Below the pieces are notes generated by a model, which was not told the DNA's origin, did no database searches, and saw only the letters and a program-made list of their open reading frames with translations. The position numbers and the translations under genes were made by a program. A stretch of 64,000 nt of DNA from Chthonomonadaceae bacterium (GTDB taxonomy: Bacteria; Armatimonadota; Chthonomonadetes; Chthonomonadales; Chthonomonadaceae), in assembly GCA_027450145.1 (NCBI GenBank), contig DAIDKH010000013.1:1-64000 (forward strand), given 5' to 3'. Below are positions 36,891 to 44,238 of the stretch, piece after piece (within the stretch, counting starts at the first letter, position 1; every line of letters starts with the position of its first letter).

Positions 36891-37337
36891 TCAGGACTTG
36901 AGTTCGACTTTTTGTCGCCATAAGTCAGCTTTCAAGTATCTTTCAAAAAGCCAACCGTTAATTAACGGGCATACCCCGACAAACAAGCAGTCTGTTGCTA
37001 TGGAACGGAATTGTGCTCCACGCTTAAGGTCTTCGAGCAAGACCAGAACACAAAACAGAACGCCACAGACCTTCGCTACCTTCAGTGGGTTCCTAACAGC
37101 ATAACCGATGCCGTTAAGCACCAGTAAAACTGAGCAGTTCAAGGCGATTCCATAACCGTTTGTAAGAATGTTATTCCAGAAACCTAACGCAACTACGGGA
37201 ATTAGCAACGCGTAATAGCTGACAAATGGCGTTAACAAAAACCCCAACATAAACCGTGGCATGGGATCCAGCTTTCTGAGGCGGCCGCACATGCCAGCAC
37301 CTTCAATTTCCATTTTTTCAAGTAAGAACGACTTCAT
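36891..37337 (-). CDS. Membrane protein of an unrecognised family, copy 1
   Basis: 148 residues, about four hydrophobic helices. It is clearly homologous to the protein at 40673-41134. Both start M-x-x-x-LLE-x-x-E, share RF(M/V)LG, YYxLLxxVVALGxW, LVLNxIGY, (P)(L/I)KV and DCxxVGxxPxxNxWxFxxY. I do not recognise the family. The two copies bracket an ABC-2 exporter on the opposite strand. The gene is monocistronic here, unlike copy 2, which ends a four-gene operon. Confidence 0.65.
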   Translation of the reverse strand: MKSFLLEKMEIEGAGMCGRLRKLDPMPRFMLGFLLTPFVSYYALLIPVVALGFWNNILTNGYGIALNCSVLLVLNGIGYAVRNPLKVAKVCGVLFCVLVLLEDLKRGAQFRSIATDCLFVGVCPLINGWLFERYLKADLWRQKVELKS

Positions 37338-37545
37338 AAGTATGTTAGCCTCCGCTGTCTAGAAAGCAGATTGCAGTCCAGTCGAATGGCGCGTTTACTC
37401 CGCAAGCGCTGGCCCCCGGGCCACACGATCTCGGAAGATCCTTAGCATAATTCTAGGCTACAGTCCGAGTTATTCTCTGTCAGATTATACTGCTTACCTC
37501 AGCATAAATCAGGCAATCCTTGCACTTTGGGCTGCAGATACGCGC

Positions 37546-37571
37546 ATTATAACACATTTTTTATTTGTCAA
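37546..37571 (-). promoter_or_regulatory. Possible promoter of membrane protein copy 1
   Basis: On the minus strand TTGACA (complement of 37566-37571) and TATAAT (37546-37551) are both perfect but only 14 nt apart, shorter than the usual 16-18. The block TTGACAAATAAAA is identical to the one upstream of the 43667 operon. Confidence 0.4.
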
Positions 37572-38044
37572 TTAATCTCTAAACATTAATCCTCAAATGC
37601 GTGAGCAGAATTAATTCTTGTGCTCTGTTTCTGTGGCTTCAGTGACTAGGCGTTGTGTGAGCGGAACGATTTGCCTTTTATTATTGCGTTGCGCTTTACA
37701 ATGAACTGGTGTCACCCATCAATTATTGTAAAGAGTGCCTGATTTTAGGTACTAGAACTGTATGTGGCAAAACCCCTATGTGTCTATAATTAATGGCAAA
37801 GTGAAATTGTTAAAGTACGGCATATACTTCGCGTTTCCTAATCCGCGAAATGGTTATTGCAAGGCTTTAATTGCGCACCGCAGCAGAACAGTGCTTCGAA
37901 AGTTTTCGATGGCGGATAGCGTCACGCCAAGCTTACTATAGTCGACTAACGGGGCCGATACAATCCCGCAATAGGAACGCTTGCGCACTCGGATCGCATG
38001 CGCCGAATCTGGTCGAAACCACTCGCGCTTGAAGGCAAACCACG
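37572..38044. other. Intergenic region between divergent units
   Basis: About 470 nt, AT-rich at its left half, holding no convincing gene. It should contain the plus-strand promoter of the ABC exporter; I cannot point to one with confidence. Confidence 0.4.
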
Positions 38045-39031
38045 ATGACATCCCAGATTGAAGTATCAAACCTCGCGAAATCCTTCAGGGTCGCCAAACG
38101 AGCCACTGGCGTGATGGGTGCATTCGGTAGCCTGTTGAAAAGGGAGTACGCCACCAGGGCCGCGCTTAGGGATGTTTCATTCACGCTGAATGCCGGCGAG
38201 CTTGTGGGATATATCGGCCCTAATGGTGCTGGCAAGTCAACCACCGTCAAAATACTGTCTGGTATTCTGGTGCCGGATAGCGGAACCGTGCAGGCGCTTG
38301 GAATGTGCCCGTGGAAACAGCGCACGCAGTATGTGCAGCGTATAGGCGTTGTGTTTGGCCAGCGCACCCAAATGTGGTGGGACCTGCCAGTCATCGACTC
38401 CTTTTGCCTTCTGCGCGATATTTACTCGGTACCAGAAGCGCAATTCCGTAGGCGTTGCGGCGAACTCACCGACCAGATGAACCTGGGTGCATTCCTTAAT
38501 ACGCCTGTACGCCAGTTGAGCCTGGGTGAGCGAATGCGCTGCGACCTCGCGGCAGCACTGCTGCATAGCCCTGGAGTGCTTTTTCTGGATGAGCCTACCA
38601 TAGGCCTGGACGCGGTTTCGAAACTGGCACTACGACAGTTGGTAAAAAGCCTGAATGTAGAGCACGGTGTCACCGTAATCCTCACCACTCACGACATGGA
38701 CGATATAGAAGCGCTCTGCAGCAGAGTGATCGTTATTGGCGATGGCGAGATACTATCGGATGGCCCGCTCACTGAACTGCGGCACAGCATTGCGCGCGAA
38801 CGTTGGCTAACGATAGAACTGGAGGGCAACCAACTGTTTTCCCCTCCCACAAACACTACCATCATGCGCCGCGAAGGTAACCAGGTGTGGCTTCGTTACG
38901 ATCCCGTCATCACGCCCACGCCGCTGCTAATCTCCGCCATAGCCGCCACCAATAACGTGCGGGACCTGCTTGTACAGGAGCCTCCAATAGAAGAGATAAT
39001 CGCCCACATTTACCAGAATGGCCAGCCATGA
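38045..39031 (+). CDS. ABC-2 exporter ATPase (COG4586 type)
   Basis: 328 residues. Walker A GPNGAGKST, a Q-loop region GVVFGQRTQMWWDLP (the WWDLP phrase is typical of COG4586), signature LSLGERMRCDLAAALLH, Walker B VLFLDEPTIGLD and H-loop ILTTHDMDD. It energises the two permeases encoded downstream. Related tripartite systems have been reported to export viologens or drugs, but the substrate here is unknown. The start overlaps nothing; the end overlaps the first permease as ATGA. Confidence 0.9.
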   Translation: MTSQIEVSNLAKSFRVAKRATGVMGAFGSLLKREYATRAALRDVSFTLNAGELVGYIGPNGAGKSTTVKILSGILVPDSGTVQALGMCPWKQRTQYVQRIGVVFGQRTQMWWDLPVIDSFCLLRDIYSVPEAQFRRRCGELTDQMNLGAFLNTPVRQLSLGERMRCDLAAALLHSPGVLFLDEPTIGLDAVSKLALRQLVKSLNVEHGVTVILTTHDMDDIEALCSRVIVIGDGEILSDGPLTELRHSIARERWLTIELEGNQLFSPPTNTTIMRREGNQVWLRYDPVITPTPLLISAIAATNNVRDLLVQEPPIEEIIAHIYQNGQP

Positions 39032-39837
39032 CACCGGTCTCCGCGGTGCGTCCGTACCTCACACTGCTGGTCGCCAGATGCCGACAGGAGACGCAATATC
39101 GCGCCGCCGCACTGTTTGGCATGGCAACGCAGCTCTTCTGGGGTCTGGTGCGCATCGCCATATTCACCGCGTTCCTTAAAGCTGGTGCTAACCGTTCTAG
39201 CATGAGCCTACCACAAACAGTAACATACATCTGGCTGGTGCAGGGCATGATACGCGTTATGCCCTGGTCGGTTGACGCCGACATACGCAACCTCGTACGT
39301 GAAGGCACAGTAGTGTATGAGCTCTTGAGACCTATAGACCTCTACGCAAGCTGGTACATGCGCGCCTTTGCCCGCCATGCAATACCCACGGTTATGCGGG
39401 CCATTCCACTTTTCGCAGCGGCCGTACTGCTGTTTCATATGCAGATGCCCCGCACAGTTACAGATGGTGCGCTATTTGTCGTCGCTGTGGTCCTTGCCCT
39501 TCTGCTCGCAGCCGCAATGTCCACACTCATCAGTATATCGCTGCTCTTCACGCTCTCTGGTGACGGCATTCAGCGCATACTTCCAGCCATCGCTAACTTC
39601 GCCTCGGGCCTGCTCATTCCCCTAAGCTTTCTGCCCACCACGCTACGGCACATCCTGAGGGTGCTTCCATTTTGCGATCTAATCGATACGCCCGCTCGCC
39701 TCTACATTGGGCAGCTTGGCGCGCTTGAGGCAGTGGCCGCATTTGCTCAGACAGTGATATGGACGGCAGCACTGGCATTGCTGGGCAGGTTCCTGGTTTT
39801 ACGAGCGAGCAAACGGATGGTGGTGCACGGAGGATGA
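39028..39837 (+). CDS. ABC-2 family permease, first subunit (COG4587-like)
   Basis: 269 residues, about six hydrophobic segments. Cytoplasmic N-terminus with RQETQYRAAALFGMATQLFW, then VQGMIRVMPWSVDADIRNLV and EGTVVYELLRPIDLYASWY, which match the COG4587/COG3694 half-transporter permeases. It overlaps the ATPase before it and the second permease after it by ATGA junctions. It probably forms a heterodimeric channel with the next protein. Confidence 0.88.
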   Translation: MTPVSAVRPYLTLLVARCRQETQYRAAALFGMATQLFWGLVRIAIFTAFLKAGANRSSMSLPQTVTYIWLVQGMIRVMPWSVDADIRNLVREGTVVYELLRPIDLYASWYMRAFARHAIPTVMRAIPLFAAAVLLFHMQMPRTVTDGALFVVAVVLALLLAAAMSTLISISLLFTLSGDGIQRILPAIANFASGLLIPLSFLPTTLRHILRVLPFCDLIDTPARLYIGQLGALEAVAAFAQTVIWTAALALLGRFLVLRASKRMVVHGG

Positions 39838-40628
39838 AACCCGCAACGTCTGGCAGGTCTGTCTATGTACGCCTTGTTATGGCATGCCTGCGCAGCCAGA
39901 TGCAGTACCGGGCCTCATTCCTGATGATGGCATTCGGGCAGTTTTTGGTGACGGGCCTGGAATTCGCCGCGATTGCGGCGCTTTTCTATCGATTTGGGTC
40001 CATCCATGGGTGGAAGATCTACCAGGTCGCCTTCCTCTGCGGCGTAGTGGGAAGCGGTTACGCGCTGGCAGAAGGACTATGCCGTGGTTTCGACCAGTTT
40101 TCGGCTATTATTCGTCGAGGCGATTTCGACCGGTTGCTACTGCGCCCACGGAGTACGGTCATGCAGGTGGCGGCATTTGAAGTCCAGCTGATGAGGATTG
40201 GCCGGTTTCTGCAGGCGGCGTTCGTACTCGCCTGGGCACTGATGCACCTGCATACGGAACCATGCACACTAATGGTAGCGGCAGCCATGGTGATAGGCAC
40301 TATGTGCACGTTTTGTGGGTTATTCGTGCTTCAGGCAACTCTCACCTTCTTTACCGTAGAAACCCCGGAAATTGTCAACGTGGTAACCTATGGCGGCGTA
40401 GAGACCGCGTCGTTTCCGCTCTCCATCTACCCTGGCTGGTTGCGGTTTACATTCACATGGCTGGTACCTCTCGCTAGCACCGCCTACCTACCGGCAAGAA
40501 TGATCTTTCGGGCCGGGCACGCCACATTGCCGGCGCTGTTTGCACCAGTATTCGGGCTGCTTTTCCTCATGACTTCGTTGCTAATATGGCGTATGGGCGA
40601 GCGTCACTATTCCTCAACGGGAACGTAA
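39834..40628 (+). CDS. ABC-2 family permease, second subunit (COG3694-like)
   Basis: 264 residues from the ATG at 39834, which overlaps the preceding stop as ATGA; longer in-frame starts lie inside the previous gene. It has about six hydrophobic helices, RSQMQYRASFLMMAFGQFLV at the start and DQFSAIIRRGDFDRLLLRP, the second-subunit hallmark. It partners the previous permease. It is the last gene of the exporter operon and is convergent with the minus-strand cassette beginning at 43667. Confidence 0.88.
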   Translation: MKPATSGRSVYVRLVMACLRSQMQYRASFLMMAFGQFLVTGLEFAAIAALFYRFGSIHGWKIYQVAFLCGVVGSGYALAEGLCRGFDQFSAIIRRGDFDRLLLRPRSTVMQVAAFEVQLMRIGRFLQAAFVLAWALMHLHTEPCTLMVAAAMVIGTMCTFCGLFVLQATLTFFTVETPEIVNVVTYGGVETASFPLSIYPGWLRFTFTWLVPLASTAYLPARMIFRAGHATLPALFAPVFGLLFLMTSLLIWRMGERHYSSTGT

Positions 40629-40672
40629 TCTTGCCGCTGGGAGCTCCTACCTATTGAGCCGGGAGATTGAAT

Positions 40673-41134
40673 CTAGACTCTATCTTCAACGGACGTTGCG
40701 TTATGAGTGCGAAATAGGCCCACCGATTGCATGTACTTGCTGAACATCCATGCGTTCACTACAGGCATGAAACCGACTACAAAGCAATCACGCAATACGG
40801 ACCACCATATACAACGCTGGTAAATGTCGACGATTAAGAAAAACAGACTGAAACACGTGCCCGCCACGATGCCTACCTTTATCGGATGGCCAATAAAGTA
40901 GCCGATGATGTTCAGCACCAACATAATAGCGCAGCTTGCCACAATTTGATAGACGAATGTAAGGCTATTCTGCCAAGTGCCAAGGGCGACGACCACTAAG
41001 AGTGGCAAGTAGTAGCCAAGCAACGAACTACCCACCAGGCCCAACACAAACCGAACTCCACGGGGTAAAGCTCTAAGGTGGTCGCTTAACTCTTCACGCG
41101 TCAACTCAACGTTTTCCAGTAACGATGTTCGCAT
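40673..41134 (-). CDS. Membrane protein of an unrecognised family, copy 2
   Basis: 153 residues, about four hydrophobic helices, homologous to the protein at 36891-37337 (shared YYxPLLVVVALGTW, LVLNIIGYF and DCFVVGFMPVVNAW). The ATG lies one base after the stop of the pseudopilin gene, with GGGGGG upstream, so the two are coupled. It is the last gene of the VKOR-like/Cys-rich/pseudopilin cassette. A role in membrane handling of the cassette's exported proteins is possible but only inferred from position. Confidence 0.65.
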   Translation of the reverse strand: MRTSLLENVELTREELSDHLRALPRGVRFVLGLVGSSLLGYYLPLLVVVALGTWQNSLTFVYQIVASCAIMLVLNIIGYFIGHPIKVGIVAGTCFSLFFLIVDIYQRCIWWSVLRDCFVVGFMPVVNAWMFSKYMQSVGLFRTHNATSVEDRV

Positions 41135-41135
41135 G

Positions 41136-41783
41136 CTATATTAACCCCCCTTTTTGTGGGAAAAAGATATAAATCCAGTCAAACGACATAATTACTCCAT
41201 GTGATGCTCGATAGCTATTTGGGGTCAGTTTCACCGTACCGCTGTAGAACAGCCTGAGTACCTTGTCTGGCATCTGGCACGAGACCGGCGACGGATCGTG
41301 ATAACATGGGCCAAGCGGAGTCTCCAAATCTCCATGATGCGGAGACGACCGGGAGTCTGAGTAGAAGACACTGACCAGAATGGATGGATTACCGTGATTT
41401 ATGTCGTTTATGAAACTCAATGGCAGATCATAGGGATCGTCGGTTACCGGTATGATATAGCCATACGAACCTACTAGCGGCTTGCCAAACACCTGGCTGC
41501 AACTCGTGCGCCAATAATCATTCGGATCGCAAGTCGGCTCCTTGGCTAGCACCTTTGACACTACATCGGTGGGAGGTAAATCCTGAATTACACCGCCATA
41601 GTCGTCCACGTACAGCCGCAGTGCGATGCCGCATTGATGAAGGTTTGATACCGACGTCGCCATCCGTGCATCCTTCCGAGCCGAGGCGAATGCAGGAAAA
41701 AGGATTGCTGCAAGGACGGCAATGATCGCGATCACTATCAGTAACTCTATGAGGGTAAATCCCTTTGGACGTTGACTATGCAT
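41136..41783 (-). CDS. Prepilin-like (pseudopilin) protein with five conserved-looking cysteines
   Basis: 215 residues from the ATG at 41783 (GGAG ten bases upstream). N-terminal class III-type leader and helix: [20 protein letters not shown], with cleavage expected after G; then [21 protein letters not shown]. The globular part has Cys in [29 protein letters not shown] and VSCQMP, more than usual for this family. A DUF1559-like C-terminal part is suggested by [14 protein letters not shown]. It lies in an operon with a disulfide-forming membrane protein and a secreted Cys-rich protein, so its disulfides may be made by the same enzyme. Confidence 0.8.
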   Translation of the reverse strand: MHSQRPKGFTLIELLIVIAIIAVLAAILFPAFASARKDARMATSVSNLHQCGIALRLYVDDYGGVIQDLPPTDVVSKVLAKEPTCDPNDYWRTSCSQVFGKPLVGSYGYIIPVTDDPYDLPLSFINDINHGNPSILVSVFYSDSRSSPHHGDLETPLGPCYHDPSPVSCQMPDKVLRLFYSGTVKLTPNSYRASHGVIMSFDWIYIFFPQKGGLI

Positions 41784-41915
41784 AGTTGTACATCTCCAAT
41801 GGGTAGGAGCTTGAGCTAACAAGTCTACCCATTGAACGGTCGTTTTAGAACAAAGTGCAGAGAGATTGGCACTTTGACCAAATGAACCTCTGATAAACAC
41901 GCGCCATGGCGGAGA

Positions 41916-42284
41916 TTACTGCGGCATACTGGCCGGACACAGATTGGCTGCGCATTTAGAAGAGGTATCCAAATTATCGCAACAGCCGTTGTTATATACC
42001 ATAACACATGAATACAGACTCTGGGAAACCAAAACGTGCGTCGACGGGTTGTAACAACACTCTTCCTGCTGATCCCAATTGACCCCGTAATTCCAGGCAA
42101 ACAACTCGCAATGTTGCGAACCCTCAATGCATCCGGTGCCGTTGGTGTACGCCGCACTCAAAAGACAAATCGGCGTCGGCGGAGGTGTACCCGCAAAGGA
42201 CGGATCAGTAGCGTAAATAACAACGGCCACCAATACAAACGCCACTGTCAACAATTTGAACCACACGTTGCCTTCGGATCTCAT
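41916..42284 (-). CDS. Secreted ten-cysteine protein of unknown function
   Basis: 122 residues from the ATG at 42284, which has AAGGAG nine bases upstream. A signal peptide (FKLLTVAFVLVAVVIYA, cleavage near SFAG) leaves a mature part of about 90 residues with ten Cys, including two CC pairs: ICLL, GCIEG, HCEL, ECCYN, SCVM, GCCDN, KCAAN and LCPA. An even Cys count and secretion predict several disulfides. I recognise no family. The gene is immediately downstream of a VKOR/thioredoxin-like protein, the likely source of the disulfides. It could be a surface adhesin, a toxin or bacteriocin-like peptide, or an inhibitor. Confidence 0.65.
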   Translation of the reverse strand: MRSEGNVWFKLLTVAFVLVAVVIYATDPSFAGTPPPTPICLLSAAYTNGTGCIEGSQHCELFAWNYGVNWDQQEECCYNPSTHVLVSQSLYSCVMVYNNGCCDNLDTSSKCAANLCPASMPQ

Positions 42285-42344
42285 AGAAAGCTTCTCCTTG
42301 TTCACAAAGTCTATTTGAACAGATTTGGCTATAAACTTTAGCAA

Positions 42345-43667
42345 CTAGAATTTTGCACCTCCCTCTAAGTTGGAAATTTGTGAAAGAAAATGATCGCGGC
42401 TGCTAGACTCTGTGAACCAACCTTCGTGTTGAAAGGTGATTTGCCCTTTTGGGTTGGTCATTAAAAACAATGGGGCGGGGAAGGTGTGGCCAGGATCCGT
42501 AAAGCAACCTTTTGATTCCAAATACCCGCATGTACTGACCTGGGTGTAGGCTAATTTCGCCGTGTTTAAGTAGGTGATCGCCTTTGAACAAACCTCGCAG
42601 CCGGGTATGGTTACGACGATTAACTCGTTAGCCGGAATAACTGCGTCGCCAACAAACTGCGATATCGGGTGACCAACGAGGTCAACCTGTTGAACAGTCT
42701 CGTTGCTTGGAACCTTGACAATCCCCATTGCCATGAGTGAATCATGTGTAAAAAGAAGAAATATAATAACGAGAAGTACTGCCGCTGCTGGTTTATTCAC
42801 CACGATGAGTTTCCTCTGCGTGCCATTTAAGATTTGCAACAAACCGAAAAGGCTAGTCGCAGCGATGAAAGTTACCGTTAGGCAAATGGGACAAAGACGT
42901 GGAAAAAAGATGAGTAACACACCCTGGGCAAAAGGTAGAATGGCAGATGCAACCGCGAGTATGACTAGGTTTAACCTCGTCGCATATTTATCTAGTGACA
43001 GGAGCGTAGCTGCCGCCGCCATGTAGACCAGGCCCAACAGCGGCAATACGGCTTCAATAACCGATCCACCGATTTTACACATCGCGCAGCTGCCCCAAAG
43101 GGCCCCCAACACTACAGTGCCCACCATCGGCATCAATGAAATTATCGTTAACAATTCATCGCTAAATGCACATGCCGCAAGAACGAGCAAGAACATTATT
43201 GCAAGGGAGACCCGGGATTTCGCATACGGCGTTTGCCTGTCCATGTACGGGCGCAGGTAGTTAGCGACGTCCGCGTTTCCTGCTACGTAGAACGCCTGAT
43301 GGTGTGCCTGTACGTATATGGTAGGATTTAGGACTTTGGAGACACCCATGTATTTCAGCACAATTTTGCCAGACCCGGGCGCCAACATGTTGACCAAATG
43401 AAGGTGTAATTGGGACCGCGCGTAAGATGCCAGTTGGTCATCATATTTTGAGGTTGGTGCGTAAAATAGTGTGGAGTGCTGCAGCTCTGAAATCGCTTGC
43501 GACGCCCTGTGGTTCAGCTGGTAATTTATAGCAAGAAAAGCAACGGCCAATGCGACCAGGTAAATAACACGAAACCGCGCTCCCCCCCCCCCAGACGAGT
43601 AGTTATTGGCCGACCGCAATGAAGCTTCCACTAGGACATTTGGATTATTATCATTCATTTTTCGCAT
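42345..43667 (-). CDS. Membrane disulfide-forming protein: VKOR-like domain fused to a thioredoxin-like domain
   Basis: 440 residues. Helix 1 (FRVIYLVALAVAFLAINYQL) is followed by an extracytoplasmic stretch of ~95 residues, then five or so helices. These contain SCAMCKIGGSVIEAVLPLLGLVY, laid out like the paired Cys and GxPxALxG region of vitamin K epoxide reductases, and RLCPICLTVTF, like their active CxxC. The C-terminal ~110 residues have VTIPGCEVCSKAITYLNTA, a thioredoxin-type CxxC, and PAPLFLMTNPKGQITF. Such fusions oxidise substrate thiols via quinone. Assignment to VKOR is by motif pattern only. First gene of a four-gene cassette. Confidence 0.6.
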   Translation of the reverse strand: MRKMNDNNPNVLVEASLRSANNYSSGGGGARFRVIYLVALAVAFLAINYQLNHRASQAISELQHSTLFYAPTSKYDDQLASYARSQLHLHLVNMLAPGSGKIVLKYMGVSKVLNPTIYVQAHHQAFYVAGNADVANYLRPYMDRQTPYAKSRVSLAIMFLLVLAACAFSDELLTIISLMPMVGTVVLGALWGSCAMCKIGGSVIEAVLPLLGLVYMAAAATLLSLDKYATRLNLVILAVASAILPFAQGVLLIFFPRLCPICLTVTFIAATSLFGLLQILNGTQRKLIVVNKPAAAVLLVIIFLLFTHDSLMAMGIVKVPSNETVQQVDLVGHPISQFVGDAVIPANELIVVTIPGCEVCSKAITYLNTAKLAYTQVSTCGYLESKGCFTDPGHTFPAPLFLMTNPKGQITFQHEGWFTESSSRDHFLSQISNLEGGAKF

Positions 43668-43720
43668 CCCACTTTAGCAATGATTACGCCAATTTTACAA
43701 CTAACAGCGAATGTAAGAGC

Positions 43721-43749
43721 ATCATAACATAACTACTTTTATTTGTCAA
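43721..43749 (-). promoter_or_regulatory. Promoter of the VKOR-like/Cys-rich/pseudopilin cassette
   Basis: Minus strand TTGACA (complement of 43744-43749), 17-nt spacer, TATGAT (43721-43726), ending about 55 nt before the first gene. The block TTGACAAATAAAA is shared with the region upstream of 37337. Confidence 0.65.
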
Positions 43750-44238
43750 CTTCGTTTTCAGATAGCAAGCATTGGTATCAAATCACATCCATCTGCCCAA
43801 TTCGACCGGCATGCGCCCGATATACCGGCGATGGACTTTCGAATTCAGTACTTACACGATTCTAAGATCATTTGCGCAGCAATTCATCAGCAACAGGGTA
43901 AAGCCTCTCTAAAGTGAAGGTAGCTCGAAAATTGCCCAGGCTCACACCAGGTTTACTGTTTGGCTACCGGTCCACAGTTTTTGGCACTGAAACGTAGATT
44001 CGGCATGAAGGTAGCGGCAGTTTGCACAGATATTGCCTTATTATATTGATAGTAGTTCAACGACTTTGACTGTGATCGGCTTACGGGGCTAATGGAACCA
44101 TCGCTCATATACAATAGTATAGTCACATAGATTGAGTGCACTATAGGCAAGTTTGTCTAGCACAATTTTTCAGTTTGTGCCATAATTTGCCTGCTCATTA
44201 AAAATGCAACAAGCGGTAAGTGCCGCAAGAGAAACGAT
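43750..44238. other. Intergenic region between divergent cassette and lon
   Basis: About 490 nt. A 65-codon minus-strand frame (43953-44150, ending SAKNCGPVAKQ) has no Shine-Dalgarno. I see no CIRCE-type repeat before lon. Confidence 0.4.

Noticed and set aside
43953-44150. Minus-strand 65-codon frame upstream of the VKOR-like cassette, considered as a precursor peptide
   Set aside because: No Shine-Dalgarno and it is separated from the cassette by the cassette's own promoter; no leader/core pattern.
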